The notes under the pieces were generated by a model. It was not told the DNA's origin and made no database searches. It was given only the letters and a program-made list of their open reading frames with translations. Positions 1-7,231 of a stretch of DNA of 19,304 nucleotides are shown one piece after another (the stretch's first letter is position 1; each line of letters starts with the position of its first letter). A program made the position numbers and the translations under genes. Source of the DNA: JACCYQ01 sp036675565 (GTDB lineage Bacteria; Bacteroidota; Bacteroidia; Chitinophagales; Chitinophagaceae). The stretch is from NCBI GenBank assembly GCA_036675565.1, contig JAKFER010000037.1, positions 1 to 19,304 of the forward strand, read 5' to 3'.

Positions 1-2442
1 GCCTTCTTTAATGATATAATCTGCAGGACTGTTTGAGAAACCCCATCCTGAATTACGATAATAGAAATCCTGGAAAGTACCCAGGCTTTCCACTTTTACT
101 TTATTGAATGAAGCATTGAAATTCACATCCCAGGTAAAATCTCTTTTGGCAACAACGGCTGCTGATAATTGAAATTCAACACCCCGACTTGAAGTGGCGC
201 CTACATTCTGTAACTGTGTTGTATAACCGGAAGATGTGGGCACGGGCACTTCAACCAATAAATTCTCCGTGGTATTTCGATAAATATCTGCAGAAAACTG
301 GAACCTGTTGCGAAGGAAGCCCATATCCATACCGATATTGCGGGTAACGGTTGTTTCCCAAACCAGGTTTGCATTGGCCAGGTCAGATGGTGCGTAACCG
401 GTGACCATCTGGTCGTTCAACCAATACTGCGTACCGGAATTAAATTGAGTGAGATATAAAAAGTCACCAATGCGGTTATTCCCCGCTTCTCCGTAGCTAA
501 CGCGGAACTTCAGGTCATTGATAGCCGATTTGATCCCTTCAAAAAATTTCTCATTAGAAACCCTCCACGCCACTGAACCAGATGGAAAGTATCCCCACTT
601 GTTGCCTTCTGCAAATTTCGAAGAACCATCAGCTCGGAATGTAAACTGCGTCAGGAATCGCTGGTCATAATCATACATCAATCTTCCAAAAAAAGAAAGT
701 AAGTGATTTTCACTTTCGTATGATGGTCTGCGTGAGTTATCGATATAATTTGTTCCCAGGTTCATATTGGCCAACGCCTTGCGTGCATCAATGCCAATCG
801 GAAATTCCCTGGAAAGCTGGTTTTCTCCTCTTGTACGTGCCTGGTAAATTTCATGCCCCGCCAACACACTCAACTTATTCCTGTTGCTGAAACTGCCTTT
901 CATCCGGGCATTCGTATACGTTAATACATTTGAATTATTGATGGTGAGCCTGTTGCTGGAACCAATGCTTGCCAATGGCATACCCGATCCATTTAACCGG
1001 CTGACACCTGTAATGGTATCATCAAAAGTTGTTTGACGAACATCATAAATATCAAAACCAACGGTGCTTCTGAAACTTAAATAATCAGTAAAATTCAGGT
1101 TTACATAACTACTCAGGTTGGTAAGTGTTGTATAGTTCCGGCGATATTCCGCATCTGTTAATAAAATAGGATTTACCAATGCCAGGCTGTTGGCATTCGT
1201 TTGGTCGGCATAATCTTCATCATAATCTAAAATACCCTGGCCTGGTAATAAGATAGGCCGGTATTTAACGCTGTGGCGTAACCGATTTGTAGATGATGAA
1301 CCCGCATTGGAAGTTCCCGCGCCATTCACAATGGTATTATTAAAGCGGGTATTAAAACCGACTTTTAAAATTTTGCTGAATGTATGATCGAATTTAAAAC
1401 TGGCTAATTTGCGATCGAAATCACTGCCTCTTAAAACACCTTCCTGCTTGTTGTATGAAAGGCTTAAGTTGTACTGCGTTGCTGCCGTTCCACCCGCCAG
1501 GCTTACATTATGTGTTTGGCGGATAGCAGGTTCACCAAACATTTCTTCCTGCCAGTCAACAAAAGGAACATATTGATAAAGATCCATGTCTTCGAAACGT
1601 CCGTATGTTTCCAGGAAGTTGGCTTCATCCTGTGAACTGCCACGGCTTCTTTCATATTGATACAATACAAATTCCGCCGGATTCATTACTTCCAGTTTGT
1701 TAGCCAGTTTATCAACCCCTACTAATCCATTATAACTGATTACCGGTTTTTGATTTCGGCCACCTTTGGTTGTAATGATCACAACTCCATTTGCACCACG
1801 TGCTCCATAGATAGCTGTGGCAGAAGCATCTTTTAATACGTCGATCGATTCAATATCCTGCGGAGAAATAACAGAGAGTGCATTTTCTACCTGGATACCA
1901 TCTATTATATACAATGGTGAATTATCCTGCGTAATGGAACCGCCACCTCTTACCCGGATTAAAACTTCCGCATTTGGTGTTCCTTCAGTTCCGGTTATTT
2001 GAACACCTGCCAACCGGCCCGCTAAGGCTTCAGCAGCAGAATTGATCGGAACATCTTTTAACTGTTTTGCATTGATGGATGATACCGAGCCGGTGAGGTC
2101 CCGTCTGCGTACGGTCTGGTAACCGATCACCACAACATCGGAGAGACTGGTTACCTCGTTAACAAGCGAAACATTGATGGTTGACCGGTCACCAACCGAT
2201 TCTTCCTGGGAAGTATATCCTACATAACTAAAAACCAGCACGCTGTTATTTGCTGCGTTAATGGAAAAACTTCCATCCTGGTTGGTGCGGGTAGCATTGT
2301 CTGTTCCTTTTACCGTAACTGTTACTCCTGGTATGCCATCACCGGTTTCAGTGGTCACTCTTCCGGTTACCTGTTTGGTTTGTGCCCGGACGATGGCAAC
2401 AGAGAATAATAGCAGCAGCAAGCAATAAATTCTATGTTTCAT
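1..2442 (-). CDS. SusC/RagA-family TonB-dependent outer membrane receptor, C-terminus cut by window edge
   Basis: The frame is open from an ATG at 2442 to position 1, giving 814 codons without a stop. Family members usually have about 1000-1100 residues, so roughly the last 200-300 (final barrel strands) lie outside. Residues 1-20 form a signal peptide ending VRAQ. Residues about 23-100 are the carboxypeptidase-regulatory-like domain (GRVT...GIPGVTVTVKGT...TNQDGSFSI...FSYVGY). A plug domain follows, with the SusC-type entry DVVVIGYQTVRRRDLTGSV (102-120), then LAGRLAGVQ, LIRVRGGGSI, PLYIIDG, and IYGARGANGVVIITTKGG at about 211-228. The barrel begins after about residue 235. The family imports oligosaccharides across the outer membrane with a SusD lipoprotein and TonB energy. 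It lies 49 bp after kduI on the same strand, so it is probably co-transcribed and may import polyuronide fragments; that substrate is inferred from context. A SusD partner would be expected beyond position 1. Confidence 0.95.
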   Translation of the reverse strand, partial: MKHRIYCLLLLLFSVAIVRAQTKQVTGRVTTETGDGIPGVTVTVKGTDNATRTNQDGSFSINAANNSVLVFSYVGYTSQEESVGDRSTINVSLVNEVTSLSDVVVIGYQTVRRRDLTGSVSSINAKQLKDVPINSAAEALAGRLAGVQITGTEGTPNAEVLIRVRGGGSITQDNSPLYIIDGIQVENALSVISPQDIESIDVLKDASATAIYGARGANGVVIITTKGGRNQKPVISYNGLVGVDKLANKLEVMNPAEFVLYQYERSRGSSQDEANFLETYGRFEDMDLYQYVPFVDWQEEMFGEPAIRQTHNVSLAGGTAATQYNLSLSYNKQEGVLRGSDFDRKLASFKFDHTFSKILKVGFNTRFNNTIVNGAGTSNAGSSSTNRLRHSVKYRPILLPGQGILDYDEDYADQTNANSLALVNPILLTDAEYRRNYTTLTNLSSYVNLNFTDYLSFRSTVGFDIYDVRQTTFDDTITGVSRLNGSGMPLASIGSSNRLTINNSNVLTYTNARMKGSFSNRNKLSVLAGHEIYQARTRGENQLSREFPIGIDARKALANMNLGTNYIDNSRRPSYESENHLLSFFGRLMYDYDQRFLTQFTFRADGSSKFAEGNKWGYFPSGSVAWRVSNEKFFEGIKSAINDLKFRVSYGEAGNNRIGDFLYLTQFNSGTQYWLNDQMVTGYAPSDLANANLVWETTVTRNIGMDMGFLRNRFQFSADIYRNTTENLLVEVPVPTSSGYTTQLQNVGATSSRGVEFQLSAAVVAKRDFTWDVNFNASFNKVKVESLGTFQDFYYRNSGWGFSNSPADYIIKEG

Positions 2443-2491
2443 ATGCAAGCTTGTTTTAAAAATTGTGATTAGTAAGCAGTTAAAAAATATA

Positions 2492-3322
2492 TTATCGTAA
2501 ATCGTTTATCGCTACAAAATCCATGTCGGCAAATGACTGATTTTCTCCTGCCATGCCCCAGATAAAAGAATAATTAGCCGTTCCGCAACCGGCATGTATG
2601 GACCATGGTGCGGAAATCACCGCTTCATGATTGGATACCAGTATATGCCTTGTCTGTTGTGGTTCACCCATAAAATGAAAAACATTATGTTCCTTCTTCA
2701 CATCAAAATACAAGTACACCTCCATCCTGCGGTTATGTGTATGCGCAGGCATGGTATTCCAAACACTGCCATTGGCCAATATCGTAAGTCCCATAACCAA
2801 CTGGCAACTCCTTATTCCATCGGGATGAATGTATTTATAAATGGTCCTTTCATTACTTGTTTCCGTTGATCCCATAGCGGTGGCATTGGCATCACTGCTT
2901 TTCATTAAGGTATTGGGATAATTGGTATGAGCAGGTGCAGATAAAAGAAAGAATATGGCCGGGTTGTTTTTATCCGTTGATGAAAAATGTACTTTGCTGT
3001 TTCCTTTGCCCAGGTAAAGACAATCCAGTTTATTCAAAGAAAAAGTTTCCTGTTCCGTTATTATTTTTCCTTCCCCACCCACATTAATAATTCCCACTTC
3101 TCTTCTTTCCAAAAAGTATTCGGATTTCAAAGATTCATAAGTTCCTAAGACCAATTCTTCTCCCGAGGGCACTATACCGCCAATGATCATGCGATCATAA
3201 TGGCTGTATACAAAATTCAATTGGCCTGCCTGCATCAATGAACTCACTAAAAATTCATCCCGCAGTTGCTGCGTATCCATTTTTTTTACTTCTGTGGGAT
3301 GATGGGCATGTCTTTCTATCAT
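2492..3322 (-). CDS. kduI: 5-dehydro-4-deoxy-D-glucuronate isomerase (KduI)
   Basis: This cupin-fold metal-dependent isomerase converts 5-keto-4-deoxyuronate, released from unsaturated uronates, to 3-deoxy-D-glycero-2,5-hexodiulosonate, the substrate of KduD. The protein is collinear with E. coli KduI as I recall it: DTQxLRxEFLV near the N-terminus, YSHYDRMIIGGI, YFLERREVGIINVGG, LYLGKGN, APAHTNYP, WNTMPAHTHNRRMEVYLYF and the C-terminal SIHAGCGTANYSFIWGMAGEN. Counted from the ATG at 3322, the metal ligands are His194, His196, Glu201 and His243, the known HxH...E...H set. The ATG at 3322 is preferred over an in-frame TTG at 3328 because it puts the DTQ motif at residues 16-18 as in E. coli. 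Length is 276 residues, normal for the family. The gene starts 34 bp after the end of kduD on the same strand, consistent with an operon. Confidence 0.96.
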   Translation of the reverse strand: MIERHAHHPTEVKKMDTQQLRDEFLVSSLMQAGQLNFVYSHYDRMIIGGIVPSGEELVLGTYESLKSEYFLERREVGIINVGGEGKIITEQETFSLNKLDCLYLGKGNSKVHFSSTDKNNPAIFFLLSAPAHTNYPNTLMKSSDANATAMGSTETSNERTIYKYIHPDGIRSCQLVMGLTILANGSVWNTMPAHTHNRRMEVYLYFDVKKEHNVFHFMGEPQQTRHILVSNHEAVISAPWSIHAGCGTANYSFIWGMAGENQSFADMDFVAINDLR

Positions 3323-3356
3323 ATTCAACTATCGTTTTTAATTTTTTTTATAATTA

Positions 3357-4124
3357 TCATCTTCCCATCCAGCCACCATCTACCATTAAAATGGTTCCAT
3401 GGACATAGGCAGATGCTTCTGAACTCAAAAACACAACAGGTCCTTTAAAATCTTCCGGTTCGCCCCACCTGTTTGCCGGAATGCGATCCAGGATGGATTG
3501 ACTTCTTTTTTCATCACTCCGCAATGCAGTTGTATTATCTGTAGTGATATACCCGGGAGCAATACCATTTACATTTACACCATGACCCGCCCATTCATTT
3601 GCAAATGCTTTTACCAAACTGGCAATGGCACCTTTGCTGGCTGCATATCCCGGCACATTGATACCACCCTGGAATGATAATAAAGAACAGGTGAAAACAA
3701 TTTTACCCTGTTTTCTTTCCAGCATTAATTTTCCAAATTCACGGGTAAGAATAAATTGCGCATCAAGGTTGATAGAAAGTACCTGGTCCCAATCTTCATC
3801 AGAATGTGTGGCGGCAGGATTTCTCAAAATCATTCCTGCATTATTAATTAAAATATCAACCTGTGGATGATTGCTTTTTACTTTTTCAATAAAATCATAA
3901 AGCGAGGTTCGGTTACAGAAATCGGCGCTGTATGCTGAAAAATTGCGGCCTGTTTTTTTGACTTCATTTTCTGTTTCACTATTCGCAGCAAGAGAATGAG
4001 AAACGCCAATGATATTTGCACCAGCTTCAGCCAACCCAACTGCCATTGCCTGGCCAATGCCGCGGCTGCAACCCGTAACAAGGGCAGTTTTTCCTGAAAG
4101 ATCGAATTGGTTGGTAACGTTCAT
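3357..4124 (-). CDS. kduD: 2-dehydro-3-deoxy-D-gluconate 5-dehydrogenase (KduD), SDR family
   Basis: This NAD(H)-dependent short-chain dehydrogenase, 255 residues, reduces 3-deoxy-D-glycero-2,5-hexodiulosonate to 2-keto-3-deoxygluconate in uronate catabolism. Classical SDR motifs are all present: the cofactor glycine motif TGCSRGIG at 17-24, NNAG at 94-97, Asn119 in the SINLD segment, catalytic Ser147, and Tyr160 with Lys164 in YAASK. KduD-typical segments LLSFQGGI (148-155), NVNGIAPGYITTDNT and ILDRIPANRWG separate it from generic SDRs. It starts at an ATG and is the first gene of the minus-strand kduD-kduI-susC run. Upstream is a 216-bp divergent spacer with a candidate LacI-type operator. 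Expression is therefore probably controlled by the regulator encoded at 4341. No irregularity is seen. Confidence 0.93.
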   Translation of the reverse strand: MNVTNQFDLSGKTALVTGCSRGIGQAMAVGLAEAGANIIGVSHSLAANSETENEVKKTGRNFSAYSADFCNRTSLYDFIEKVKSNHPQVDILINNAGMILRNPAATHSDEDWDQVLSINLDAQFILTREFGKLMLERKQGKIVFTCSLLSFQGGINVPGYAASKGAIASLVKAFANEWAGHGVNVNGIAPGYITTDNTTALRSDEKRSQSILDRIPANRWGEPEDFKGPVVFLSSEASAYVHGTILMVDGGWMGR

Positions 4125-4241
4125 AATGGCTTTGCAATAGTTTGATTTATATAATAGAAATGATATTTCTACTGCATCATTCCGTTAACAAGTCTACTGA
4201 TATTTAAAGTGGAACAGTGCCCGCAGATGACATTTTTTTAC

Positions 4242-4265
4242 GCAATCGTTCCCGATAACGATTGC
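4242..4265. promoter_or_regulatory. Candidate LacI-family operator in the divergent kduD / regulator spacer
   Basis: GCAATCGTT at 4242-4250 and AACGATTGC at 4257-4265 are exact reverse complements separated by CCCGAT. The centre of symmetry falls on a CpG step (4253/4254), as in most LacI/PurR-family operators. The site is 118 bp upstream of kduD and 76 bp upstream of the LacI-family gene, so one dimer could control both promoters. Assignment to that regulator is inference from position and symmetry. Confidence 0.6.
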
Positions 4266-4268
4266 AAA

Positions 4269-4299
4269 TTGTTGCGCTCCTGAAAATTCAATACATTTA
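4269..4299 (+). promoter_or_regulatory. Candidate Bacteroidota-type promoter of the LacI-family gene
   Basis: TTG at 4269-4271 is followed after 20 bp by TACATTTA at 4292-4299, a 7 of 8 match to the Bacteroidota -7 consensus TAnnTTTG. It begins four bases after the inverted repeat at 4242-4265, so a bound regulator would abut the -33 element. I could not find an equally good promoter on the minus strand for kduD. Confidence 0.4.
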
Positions 4300-4340
4300 A
4301 CCAGGTAAAAGAAAAAATATACTAATCTACCCGGCAATAA

Positions 4341-5369
4341 ATGAGGTTTGAACCCGTAACAATAAAGGATATTGCAAAAGCACTTAATCTTTCTACATCA
4401 ACTGTTTCGAGGGCACTAAGAGGCAGCCACGAAATTGGGGCAGAAACAAAAAAACAGGTGCTTGAATATGCAGAAGAGATCAATTACCGGCCCAACCCGA
4501 TTGCGCTGAGCCTGAAAGAAAGAAGAAGCCGCTCCATTGGTGTAATCGTTACGGAGATTGCTAATAATTATTTTTCACAGGCTATCAATGGCATAGAATC
4601 CATCGCTTACAATCGCGGTTACCACGTTATTATTACACAAAGCCATGAATCCATGGAAAGAGAAATGGTGAACGTACAACACCTGGCAAACAGGGGAGTT
4701 GATGGTTTACTCGTTTCGCTTTCGAGTGAGTCCATTGACATTTCGTATTTGAAAGACTTGCACGAAAAAGGATTACCTATTGTTTTTTTCGACAGGATCA
4801 CGGATGAAATAGAAACGCATAAAGTAACGGCCGATAATCACCAGGGGGCTTTTCATGCAACAGAACATTTGATATTCCAGGGTTATAAAAGAATAGCGCA
4901 TATTACCAGCTCACCCTATTTATCCATTACTAAAGAAAGACTGGAAGGCTACAAAGCAGCCTTAAAAAAACACCATATTAAATTTGATGAATCCATGGTA
5001 AAATATTGCTCACATGGTGGTATGATTAATAGTGAAGTGGATGAAGCATTGAATACTTTGTTTAAAAGTAAAATGAAACCAGATGCAATTTTTGCAGGGG
5101 GCGACAGGCTGACCATGACTTGTTTTGGATGCCTTAAAAGATTAAACCCAAAAATCGATGTAGGATTCACCGGGTTTACAAATACAAAAACAGGTGAATT
5201 GTTTTCTCCATCTTTAACAGTGATCAAACAACCTGCATTTGAAATTGGACAAACAGCTATTGAACTATTAATACAATTGATAGAAAGTAAAAGACCCGTT
5301 ACTGATTTCCAAACAAAAGTTTTGCCTACGGAATTGATCATAAGGGAATCGGCGATGAAGAAGAAATAG
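4341..5369 (+). CDS. LacI/GalR-family transcriptional regulator
   Basis: The 342-residue protein has the full LacI architecture. The N-terminal helix-turn-helix is at 7-28 (TIKDIAKALNLSTSTVSRAL) and the hinge helix is YRPNPIALSL at 49-58. A periplasmic-binding-protein-like effector domain follows, from SIGVIVTEIANNYFSQ (about 65) through VDGLLVSLSS, GLPIVFFDR, DNHQGAFHATEHLI, GYKRIAHIT, DAIFAGGDRLTM and the C-terminal TELIIRES. It starts at an ATG and is divergent from kduD across a spacer containing a symmetric site with central CpG. The obvious inference is that it is the local repressor of the kdu/SusC genes, released by a uronate breakdown intermediate such as 2-keto-3-deoxygluconate. The effector cannot be read from the sequence. 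Length is normal and the gene is intact. Confidence 0.94.
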   Translation: MRFEPVTIKDIAKALNLSTSTVSRALRGSHEIGAETKKQVLEYAEEINYRPNPIALSLKERRSRSIGVIVTEIANNYFSQAINGIESIAYNRGYHVIITQSHESMEREMVNVQHLANRGVDGLLVSLSSESIDISYLKDLHEKGLPIVFFDRITDEIETHKVTADNHQGAFHATEHLIFQGYKRIAHITSSPYLSITKERLEGYKAALKKHHIKFDESMVKYCSHGGMINSEVDEALNTLFKSKMKPDAIFAGGDRLTMTCFGCLKRLNPKIDVGFTGFTNTKTGELFSPSLTVIKQPAFEIGQTAIELLIQLIESKRPVTDFQTKVLPTELIIRESAMKKK

Positions 5370-5459
5370 GATGATTGATTTCTATAAATATATTTTCAAG
5401 ATCATTATTTCCGAAAAGCAATTGCATCAATAAAAGACCAAAACGCATAATTAAATTAA

Positions 5460-5775
5460 ATGGAACCGTTACTGCCGGGTGCCATCTATCATATTTATAA
5501 CCATGCTAATGGCGATGATATCCTTTTTGCAATATCAAAAACATATAACACCGGTTGCGACCACCTTAGCCTGGTGCCTGATGCCAAATCATTTTCACCT
5601 GTTGGTTAAAATAAAACCGTTGGATGAATTAAAAGCTTTCGCAAACCATCCAGGTTTTAAAAACCTGGAAGGTTTGGAAGAAATAAATAAAAAAACCAGT
5701 CAGCAATTCTCCAATTTATTCAACGGCTATTCCAAGGCCATTAAACTGCTTTTCCATTTTTTCTACCTTCTATAA
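5460..5775 (+). pseudogene. Broken REP-associated (RAYT, IS200-like Y1) transposase
   Basis: An ATG at 5460 opens MEPLLPGAIYHIYNHANG, the characteristic start of Bacteroidota REP-associated tyrosine transposases, but this frame ends after 49 codons. The family resumes in the next frame with HITPVATTLAWCLMPNHF and HLLVKIK, containing the HUH (His-Phe-His) motif. It continues to QQFSNLFNGYSKAI (about 5700-5745), where the Tyr is probably the transesterification residue. About ten residues are missing between the two parts, so the lesion is a small deletion plus a frameshift. After SKAI the expected C-terminal half (INK...LFQKPFKRI...YIHLNPV) is absent and replaced by unrelated codons and a stop at 5775. 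The gene is therefore dead. It lies between the LacI-family gene and two secreted-protein genes. Confidence 0.85.
5650..5668. repeat. Perfect 19-bp palindrome within the transposase remnant
   Basis: CCAGGTTTT at 5650-5658 and AAAACCTGG at 5660-5668 are perfect reverse complements around a single A. In the transposase frame it encodes PGFKNLE, between the HUH motif and the QQFSNLFN segment. A lone half-site AAAACCTGG recurs at 5894-5902. It resembles a REP-type hairpin lodged in frame in the gene. Confidence 0.75.
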
Positions 5776-6141
5776 ATCAATACCTTCGGCTACTGCCAGT
5801 ACCTCTCGGTTATTCCCTGGTTTATAAACAGCATTATTTGCCAGTTTGGAACTAAATGGCACATTAAAGTTTTTCTATGGAATACTTACCGTGAAAACCT
5901 GGTTATCTTAAATCTGTATAAATTTTTCCGTCAGCTTTAATTTGTTTGCTGCTGATCTCCTTACTGGCATTAATAATGTCTGATGAACTGAAATTTTGAG
6001 AGTGACAGTAATGTAAAATGGTAGAAATGTTACATGAATAACTCTGTAAAAGTCATTGCGTGCTATGTTCATTATTTTATGAGAAATTTTATCTTCAATG
6101 AGGATTTTAAAAGCTTTTCTTTTTCTTGTCTGGTAGTTTTT
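5776..6141. other. Non-coding or decayed stretch with two short minus-strand open frames
   Basis: No intact gene is visible. On the minus strand an open stretch ends at a TAA at 5903-5905 and reads ...FSSSDIINASKEISSKQ, then IKADGKIYTDLR. A second one ends at a TAG at 5770-5772 and reads NVPFSSKLANNAVYKPG, then NNREVLAVAEGIDL. Both have protein-like composition but no credible start, and I recognise neither. They may be remains of a decayed gene or chance. Confidence 0.3.
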
Positions 6142-7167
6142 TTATTTGATGAGAAGTTTACCTGCTTTAGATAAATAAGCAAAAGAGGTTTGGTAATCAG
6201 AAATTCTTTCAGGAATCTGGACATTTCCCCTACCTGTAGTAATAACGATACAGAATTGACTTTCCTTTAACTGCACTTCAGAAACCTTATCAGGAAAGTC
6301 TTTGATAACCTGAGCTTTTAATGCTATACTTTCTTCCTTTCGGGAAGCTTTCCACCACGGTCGATATTCGTTTGATTGTTGGTAAACACCTGATTCATAA
6401 ATAGGCATATAATGATATTCCCAAGAAACATCATTTTCAACCAACGGTAATGGTATTCTTTCCTTAGAAACTAAATTATAAAGTGAAATGCCCATTCTTG
6501 ATTCTATCATGAACCATTTATCCTTTATGAAAAATATTCTCCTTGGAATATTTTCTTCTGGAAATTCTCTTTTTCCATCAGGATATGCAATATTCATTTT
6601 ACTTTCAGTATTCATCTTGTTTACATCGATTAAAATTATGCCGAGATTACCAGGGAAACGATCAATGAATGAGTACGAATTGAAATGGGTTGGATACACA
6701 AAAATGTTATCCTCTAAATAAAATAAGATATTGTTACTGCTATCTTTAAAACTAGCCCTACTTCCATTAGAATAGGAAGCTGGCTCTGCGTACATAACAG
6801 TGTTGTTTGTAGGATTTGCATTCGCCGAACTTTTGTTTTTTATGTTACTTATCGGAGCTTCGATATATACTGTATTTTTCTCCCTTTCTTTTCGATCTTC
6901 TTCCTTTTTCCTCGCTAATTCTTCGCTAGACTTTTTAATCTCTTCTGCTTTCTTTGCAGTCTCCTGAGCGATTCTGTCCTTCTCCCTTTTTGCTTCGGCT
7001 TGCAAAGCTTTTTTCTCATCATCTTTGTCCTTTTCGCATGCTGGGCATATGCACTCGGCTGTTACATTGCTTTTGGTGTAACGACAGCAAGGATTATAGT
7101 TGTGGGATTGGGAGTAGCCAATAATGCTAATAGAAGCGAATGCAATGGAGAGCGCAATTTTTTTCAT
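6142..7167 (-). CDS. Exported protein with cysteine cluster and charged coiled coil, unknown function
   Basis: I do not recognise a family. Starting at the ATG at 7167, the 341-residue product begins MKKIALSIAFASISIIGYSQ, a clear signal peptide; an ATG five codons upstream (7182) would only add MRLIN. The mature N-terminus has five cysteines at 27, 28, 39, 41 and 44 (NPCCRY...CICPAC), which could bind a metal or form disulfides. Residues about 46-97 are almost entirely Lys, Glu, Asp, Arg and Ala and should form a long helix or coiled coil. The C-terminal part, from about 110, is mixed beta-type sequence with segments such as NNILFYLEDNIFVYP and RRIFFIKDKWFMIESRMGIS. It lies 64 bp after the MORN-repeat gene on the same strand, so the two may be co-transcribed and act together in the envelope. 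Confidence 0.8.
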   Translation of the reverse strand: MKKIALSIAFASISIIGYSQSHNYNPCCRYTKSNVTAECICPACEKDKDDEKKALQAEAKREKDRIAQETAKKAEEIKKSSEELARKKEEDRKEREKNTVYIEAPISNIKNKSSANANPTNNTVMYAEPASYSNGSRASFKDSSNNILFYLEDNIFVYPTHFNSYSFIDRFPGNLGIILIDVNKMNTESKMNIAYPDGKREFPEENIPRRIFFIKDKWFMIESRMGISLYNLVSKERIPLPLVENDVSWEYHYMPIYESGVYQQSNEYRPWWKASRKEESIALKAQVIKDFPDKVSEVQLKESQFCIVITTGRGNVQIPERISDYQTSFAYLSKAGKLLIK

Positions 7168-7231
7168 ATTGATCAATCTCATTTCTTGGTGTATTAATAG
7201 TTAAGTGAAATATTGTCACTGAAAGCGGGTA

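Noticed and set aside
3322..3328. Upstream TTG start for kduI
   Set aside because: The ATG at 3322 aligns the N-terminus with E. coli KduI and is a standard start.
4125..4240. Minus-strand promoter for kduD
   Set aside because: Several weak partial matches to TAnnTTTG exist but none has a TTG at the right distance, so I cannot place it.
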